From the NCBI GenBank assembly GCA_937876225.1, contig CALFIC010000088.1:1-8724 (forward strand): a stretch of 8,724 nt of DNA, read 5' to 3'. Below the pieces are notes generated by a model. That model was given only the letters and a program-made list of their open reading frames with translations, ran no database searches and was not told where the DNA came from. The translations under genes were made by a program, and so were the position numbers. Origin of the DNA: an uncultured Chloroflexota bacterium (GTDB lineage Bacteria > Chloroflexota > Chloroflexia > Chloroflexales > Roseiflexaceae). How positions within the stretch are numbered: the first letter of the stretch is position 1; each line of letters opens with the position of its first letter. Positions 5,289 through 8,724 of this stretch are shown piece after piece.

Positions 5289-6380
5289 ATGTTTGACCGT
5301 CTCAAGACCGTTGTAACCCGTTACGACGAATTAACCCAGCAATTGGCCGACCAAGCCGTGCTTGGCGATATCACGCGCTTGCAACAAATTGCCCGTGAGC
5401 AACGCGAGCTTGAGTTGGTTGTGACGTCGTACCAACGCTATGCCCGCATCGAACAACAACTCATCGACGCCCAAACCATGTTTAACGAAAACGCCGATGA
5501 CGCTGATTTGCGCGCCATGGCCCAAGAAGAGCTCACCGCCCTCAATGCCGAGCGCGAGCAACTCGAACAAGCCCTCAAACTCTTGTTGCTCCCCCGTGAC
5601 CCCAACGACGAGCGGAGCGTCATCATGGAATTGCGCCAAGGCGAAGGTGGCGACGAGTCGGCCTTGTTTGCCGCCGACCTCTACCGCATGTATTTGCGCT
5701 ATGCCGAGCGGGTGGGCTGGAAGGTCGAATTGCTCAATTCTAGCGAAAACGGCATCGGTGGCTACAAAGAAGTCTCGCTCGAAATCCACGGTGACGGCGC
5801 CTATAGCCGCCTCAAATATGAAGGCGGCGTCCATCGCGTGCAACGCGTGCCCGCCACCGAAGCCCGTGGTCGCATCCATACCTCCACCGCCACGGTGGCG
5901 GTGTTGCCCAAGCTCGACGATGATGGCGCAGTCGACATCAAACAAGAAGACCTGCGTATCGACGTCTTTCGGTCGGGTGGGCATGGTGGCCAAGGGGTCA
6001 ATACGACCGACTCGGCGGTGCGGATTGTCTACAAAGGGGGCACGCCCGACGAAATGGTGGTGACCTGTCAAGATGGGCGCTCGCAGCTCAAAAACAAAGA
6101 CAAAGCCATGAGCGTGTTGCGGGCCCGCTTGTTTGCCATCCAAGAAGCCAAACGCGCCAAAGCCTTGGGTGAATCGCGGCTGGCCCAAGTCGGCACGGGC
6201 GAACGCTCCGAAAAAATCCGCACCTACAACTTCCCCCAAGACCGCATCACCGACCACCGCGTGGGCCAGAGTTTTTCCAACTTGCCGGCCGTGCTCGATG
6301 GTGACATCGAACGCATGATTGATGCCTTGACGGTGTACGACAACGCCGAACGCTTGCGCGCCGTCGGTGTCGACGCCTAA
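5289..6380 (+). CDS. prfA: Peptide chain release factor 1
   Basis: This 363-residue protein is RF1, which reads UAA and UAG stop codons on the ribosome and triggers hydrolysis of peptidyl-tRNA. The RF1-specific codon-reading tripeptide PAT is at 188-190 in RVPATEARGRIHTS; RF2 would have SPF. The catalytic GGQ is at 233-235 in SGGHGGQGVNTTDSAVR. The N-terminal coiled domain (1-100) and full length match the family (E. coli RF1 is 360). The start MFDRLKTVVTRYDEL fits family N-termini; AGGGA (5273-5277) is the likely ribosome binding site with an 11-base gap. No prmC/hemK methyltransferase gene, the usual partner that methylates the GGQ glutamine, is next to it; an M20 peptidase follows 15 bases later instead. 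Confidence 0.98.
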   Translation: MFDRLKTVVTRYDELTQQLADQAVLGDITRLQQIAREQRELELVVTSYQRYARIEQQLIDAQTMFNENADDADLRAMAQEELTALNAEREQLEQALKLLLLPRDPNDERSVIMELRQGEGGDESALFAADLYRMYLRYAERVGWKVELLNSSENGIGGYKEVSLEIHGDGAYSRLKYEGGVHRVQRVPATEARGRIHTSTATVAVLPKLDDDGAVDIKQEDLRIDVFRSGGHGGQGVNTTDSAVRIVYKGGTPDEMVVTCQDGRSQLKNKDKAMSVLRARLFAIQEAKRAKALGESRLAQVGTGERSEKIRTYNFPQDRITDHRVGQSFSNLPAVLDGDIERMIDALTVYDNAERLRAVGVDA

Positions 6381-6395
6381 TCCAAAGGGGCGCTG

Positions 6396-7724
6396 ATGAG
6401 CAATTTGCATTCGCGGATGTTGCTCCGGCAACGCCTGCGCCAACTGATTTTGATGCGCGAAACTGGCCCCAAGCGCCCCGCCTGGCATCTGCAACGGGCG
6501 CGCTTGATTTGGGGATTGCACGATGCTATTGCCGCCCTTGATGGAGGAGAAACGCCCATGTTCCCGCAAACACTCATCGATTACCTCACCCCCCAACTCC
6601 CCACCTATATCGAGCAATTGCGCCAGCTGTGTGCCATCGAATGCCCTAGCGAATCCAAACCGGGCGTCGATGAAGCGGGCGATTGGGTGGCCCGTTGGGC
6701 CCGCCAACGAGGCTGGGAACTTAAGCGCTGGAAGGATGATCAGGCCGGCGATACTATCGCCTTTACCATTCGGGGGCGCAGTGGCCCGCGTATCCTACTC
6801 GCCGCCCACCTCGATACCGTCTATCCTGTGGGAATCGCCACCCAGCGCCCGCTGCGCATCGAGGGTGATACCTTGTTTGCGCCCGGGTCGTGCGACAACA
6901 AAAGCGGCTTGTTGTCGGCCTTGTATGCCATGGCGGCCCTCGAAGAATGTGGTGGCCTCGGCAATATCGGGGCGATTACCTTGCTGTGTGGTGGCGACGA
7001 AGAAACCGATATGCGCGTGTCGCGCCTCGCTTTTGCTGAACTCGCTCTCCAGCACGATGTGGCTTTGGTACTCGAAGCGGGCCGCGAAAACGGCGATATC
7101 GTCAGTGCCCGCAAGGGTGGTGGCTTGTTTGGCTTCGAAGTGCACGGCAAAGCGGCCCATGCCGGTGTCGAACCGCACAAAGGCGCTAACGCTATCGTGC
7201 AACTGGCCCACCAAAGTGTGGCTTTGCATGCGCTCAACGGTTTGCGTCCCGGCGTGACGGTCAATGTCGGGGTGGTCAGCGGTGGTACCGTCTCAAACAC
7301 GGTGCCTGACTTTGCCAGCGCCAAAATCGATGTGCGGATTGTCGACCCCGCCGATCAAGACGTGGTTACTGCGGCGATTTTGCAGATTGCGGCGACCAAT
7401 CATGTGGCAGGGACGGCCACTACCGTCACCGGGGGCTTTAAAGTACCGGCCATGGCCTGTACGCCCCAAATCGCCCGGATTGCTGCCGTCGCCAAGCAGG
7501 CGGCGCTCGACCTTGGCTTTAGCACCAATGACGCCCACACCGGTGGCATGTCGTATGCCAATTATTTGGCGAAGCTCGGTCTGCCGGTGATTGATGGTCT
7601 TGGTCCTGTGGGTGGCAACGACCACAGCCCTGGTGAATACATCAGCGTGGCCAGTATCGTGCCACGCACTGCGCTGTTGGCGTTGTTGATGACCCGTCTC
7701 AAGGATGTGGTGGCAACGGCGTAG
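6396..7724 (+). CDS. M20 family metallopeptidase, carboxypeptidase G2 type
   Basis: This protein is a zinc-dependent M20 exopeptidase related to glutamate carboxypeptidase, which removes C-terminal residues from peptides or acyl-amino acids in the cytoplasm (no signal peptide). Numbered from M55 (base 6558) it shows LAAHLDTVYPVG with metal ligands H84 and D86, SCDNKSGLL with bridging D113, GGDEETD with catalytic E148 and metal ligand E149, LEAGRE with E173, the dimerisation-domain segment VHGKAAHAGVEPHKGANAI, and GGNDHSPGE with metal ligand H356. From base 6558 it has 388 residues, the usual family length, and a GGAGG ribosome binding site. From base 6396 it has 442 residues, adding a 54-residue Arg-rich leader with normal codon use and AAAGGGG before the ATG. 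The gene begins 15 bases after prfA, so cotranscription is likely. Substrate unknown. Confidence 0.93.
   Translation: MSNLHSRMLLRQRLRQLILMRETGPKRPAWHLQRARLIWGLHDAIAALDGGETPMFPQTLIDYLTPQLPTYIEQLRQLCAIECPSESKPGVDEAGDWVARWARQRGWELKRWKDDQAGDTIAFTIRGRSGPRILLAAHLDTVYPVGIATQRPLRIEGDTLFAPGSCDNKSGLLSALYAMAALEECGGLGNIGAITLLCGGDEETDMRVSRLAFAELALQHDVALVLEAGRENGDIVSARKGGGLFGFEVHGKAAHAGVEPHKGANAIVQLAHQSVALHALNGLRPGVTVNVGVVSGGTVSNTVPDFASAKIDVRIVDPADQDVVTAAILQIAATNHVAGTATTVTGGFKVPAMACTPQIARIAAVAKQAALDLGFSTNDAHTGGMSYANYLAKLGLPVIDGLGPVGGNDHSPGEYISVASIVPRTALLALLMTRLKDVVATA
6543..6560 (+). promoter_or_regulatory. Internal ribosome binding site and alternative start of the M20 peptidase
   Basis: GGAGGAG (6543-6549) lies about 8-10 bases before an in-frame ATG at 6558. 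The protein from that ATG, beginning MFPQTLIDYLTPQL, has the ordinary N-terminus of M20 peptidases. This is a better match to the ribosome than the site before the 6396 start, so two products or a downstream start are both possible. Confidence 0.6.
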
Positions 7725-7746
7725 TGTGGTAGCTATTGATGGTGGG

Positions 7747-7794
7747 ATACGCACGTTGTGCCTGCGACGATTGTTGCGGGCACAACGTGCGTAT
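7747..7794. repeat. 48-base hairpin downstream of the M20 peptidase
   Basis: The outer 16-base arms ATACGCACGTTGTGCC (7747-7762) and its exact reverse complement (7779-7794) are followed inward by six more pairs, two of them G-U on the plus-strand RNA, closing on the loop GATT. This gives a 22-bp stem 22 bases after the peptidase stop. No T-run follows, so it is not a textbook intrinsic terminator, but it could stop 3' exonucleases or be a palindromic repeat element. The element TGCGACGATTG in its centre recurs at 7826-7836. Confidence 0.85.
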
Positions 7795-7872
7795 GGTGTG
7801 AATGAAGCGATTTTTGCGGTGTGGTTGCGACGATTGATGGGCGCGTGAGGACGTACCGCGTGCCTATGCTGC

Positions 7873-7914
7873 TCATTTTCAATTTTCAATTGTTCATTCT
7901 CCATTTTGAATTGG
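7873..7914. repeat. Degenerate 7-bp tandem repeat, six units
   Basis: Six consecutive 7-base units read approximately as YCATTTT or CAATTKT, all AT-rich with a C-A-A/T-T core (units start at 7873, 7880, 7887, 7894, 7901 and 7908). The block stands out against its GC-richer surroundings. It resembles heptanucleotide CAATTTT/CAATTGT arrays known in cyanobacteria and some other bacteria. The rest of the 7725-8014 gap holds the 7747-7794 hairpin and a weak promoter; nothing else is recognised. Confidence 0.6.
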
Positions 7915-7967
7915 GTATCAGCTAAATCTCAGGTAAATTGTAATGTCAAAAAAGCCGAGTTGTCGTT

Positions 7968-7973
7968 TACAAT
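7968..7973 (+). promoter_or_regulatory. Possible -10 box before the secreted glycosidase-like gene
   Basis: TACAAT matches the -10 consensus at 5 of 6 positions, 41 bases before the ATG at 8015. It is also the right arm of a 7-bp inverted repeat (ATTGTAA at 7937-7943, TTACAAT at 7967-7973). The -35 region is poor, so this is tentative; a repressor site overlapping the promoter is one reading of the repeat. Confidence 0.35.
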
Positions 7974-8014
7974 AAGAAGTAAGTGAGAAATTCGTAGTTG
8001 ATTGGTGATAACTC

Positions 8015-8724
8015 ATGATGCGATGGTACCGATTAATAGGTGCGGTAATAGTGAGTGCTGGCGTATTGGGGATTGGCCACCGCGTCACTGCCCAAACCAA
8101 ACCAGTACCTGTAGAATTCACGGTTGATGGCGTCGCACAACCACTGACGCCACTCACCGTTCGGCTTACCTTGGCCAATCCGGTGAGTGGCGCCGCCACG
8201 CTTATCGTGGCAGATCCTGTAGGGCATCAGATAGCCAGTGTGACGGTACTGCTTGACCATGGCAAAGCCAGTACCACCATCGTCCCGCGTGGCGCGCGAG
8301 GTCCACATTCTGCCAATCTGATGCTGAGTAATGGGCGCATCATTGCCTCGACGCCCACGCTCTATACATATGAACCACAGACGATGGTGTCAACGGGGAT
8401 TCAGCGCTATGACCAATTTATCCCTGCGGCTACTACCATCATGCGTGGTGCCATCCTCGACCAACCCTTTGGTGCGGGGACGGTGCACGGCTATCGCTCA
8501 CCTGATAGTCCTTTGATTTGGTTGCGTGACCACGTCTACCAGATGCAAGGTGCACGCTATTTTGATAGTGATATGATATCCGCAATCGATGCTTTTGCAT
8601 CCCTTCAATACCCCGATGGTAGCTTCCCCGACTTTTTGCCACGGGCGCCTTGGGCCGACACCGCCTACCGTACTCCCGTTGAAGCCGATGTGGAGTTTTT
8701 GTTTGTCCAAGGAGTCTATCAGGA
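8015..8724 (+). CDS. Secreted six-hairpin glycosidase-like protein, 5' part only
   Basis: An open frame of 236 codons runs off the right edge. The N-terminus MMRWYRLIGAVIVSAGVLGI is a signal peptide with a likely cut after VTA (A26), so the protein is exported. Residues about 30-125 look like a beta-rich domain. From about 130 on there is a likely (alpha/alpha)6 catalytic domain: SPDSPLIWLRDHVYQMQGARYF with W169-L-R-D172, then AIDAFASLQYPDGSFPDFLP (about 190-209). W-x-R-D motifs followed by a PDGS-type loop are typical of six-hairpin glycosidases such as GH15, GH63 and GH78-like enzymes; the family is not decided. GGTGAT (8004-8009) is a fair ribosome binding site; ATG at 8015 or 8018 may be used. 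It could degrade extracellular polysaccharide and supply sugars to the cytoplasmic GH30 enzyme, but that is inference. Confidence 0.75.
   Translation, partial: MMRWYRLIGAVIVSAGVLGIGHRVTAQTKPVPVEFTVDGVAQPLTPLTVRLTLANPVSGAATLIVADPVGHQIASVTVLLDHGKASTTIVPRGARGPHSANLMLSNGRIIASTPTLYTYEPQTMVSTGIQRYDQFIPAATTIMRGAILDQPFGAGTVHGYRSPDSPLIWLRDHVYQMQGARYFDSDMISAIDAFASLQYPDGSFPDFLPRAPWADTAYRTPVEADVEFLFVQGVYQ

Noticed and set aside
5331..6707. 458-residue minus-strand open frame over prfA
   Set aside because: It is antisense to an unmistakable RF1 gene. The codon bias of prfA avoids codons that make stops on the other strand, which explains its length.

Overview
The window looks like a piece of a free-living bacterial chromosome of moderately high GC. 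It carries two universal translation genes, bS21 (rpsU) and release factor 1 (prfA), set among sugar-degradation and peptidase genes. Codon use (TTG for Leu, CAA for Gln, GC-rich third positions), the DUF5107-TPR protein and the many GCATGC-centred palindromes suggest a Chloroflexota bacterium, possibly Herpetosiphon- or Chloroflexus-like. This placement is inference; there is no rRNA here to settle it. No transposase, integrase, CRISPR array, tRNA or rRNA was seen.

Left part (1-940, minus strand): a cysteine hydrolase of the isochorismatase-like superfamily (30-518) and, upstream of it, an 83-residue basic protein with a C-terminal membrane helix (644-895). A divergent promoter region (about 896-1034) separates this pair from the plus-strand genes. 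It holds a perfect TGACGT-GTA-ACGTCA inverted repeat in the leader of the small gene and a hairpin just before the ribosome binding site of the next gene.

Centre (1035-4859, plus strand): a 672-residue DUF5107 protein with a TPR tail and a 459-residue GH30 glycoside hydrolase. Neither has a signal peptide, so both probably work in the cytoplasm on imported oligosaccharides or glycosides. The 87-base gap between them carries three near-identical 20-bp palindromes in a row whose differences preserve pairing. An 84-residue lipoprotein with a Gly/Gln/Asn-rich tail follows.

Translation block (4860-7724): a 26-bp perfect palindrome with a partial tandem duplication, a clear sigma-70-type promoter, rpsU with a strong intrinsic terminator, prfA, and an M20 metallopeptidase of the carboxypeptidase G2 type only 15 bases after prfA. 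The peptidase has two plausible starts.

Right end (7725-8724): a 290-base gap with a 48-base hairpin and a six-unit degenerate 7-bp repeat, then the 5' part of a secreted protein that resembles six-hairpin (alpha/alpha barrel) glycosidases and runs off the window. I saw no clearly new multi-gene system. The most notable signals are the palindromic elements, the DUF5107/GH30 pair and the small motif-bearing membrane protein.
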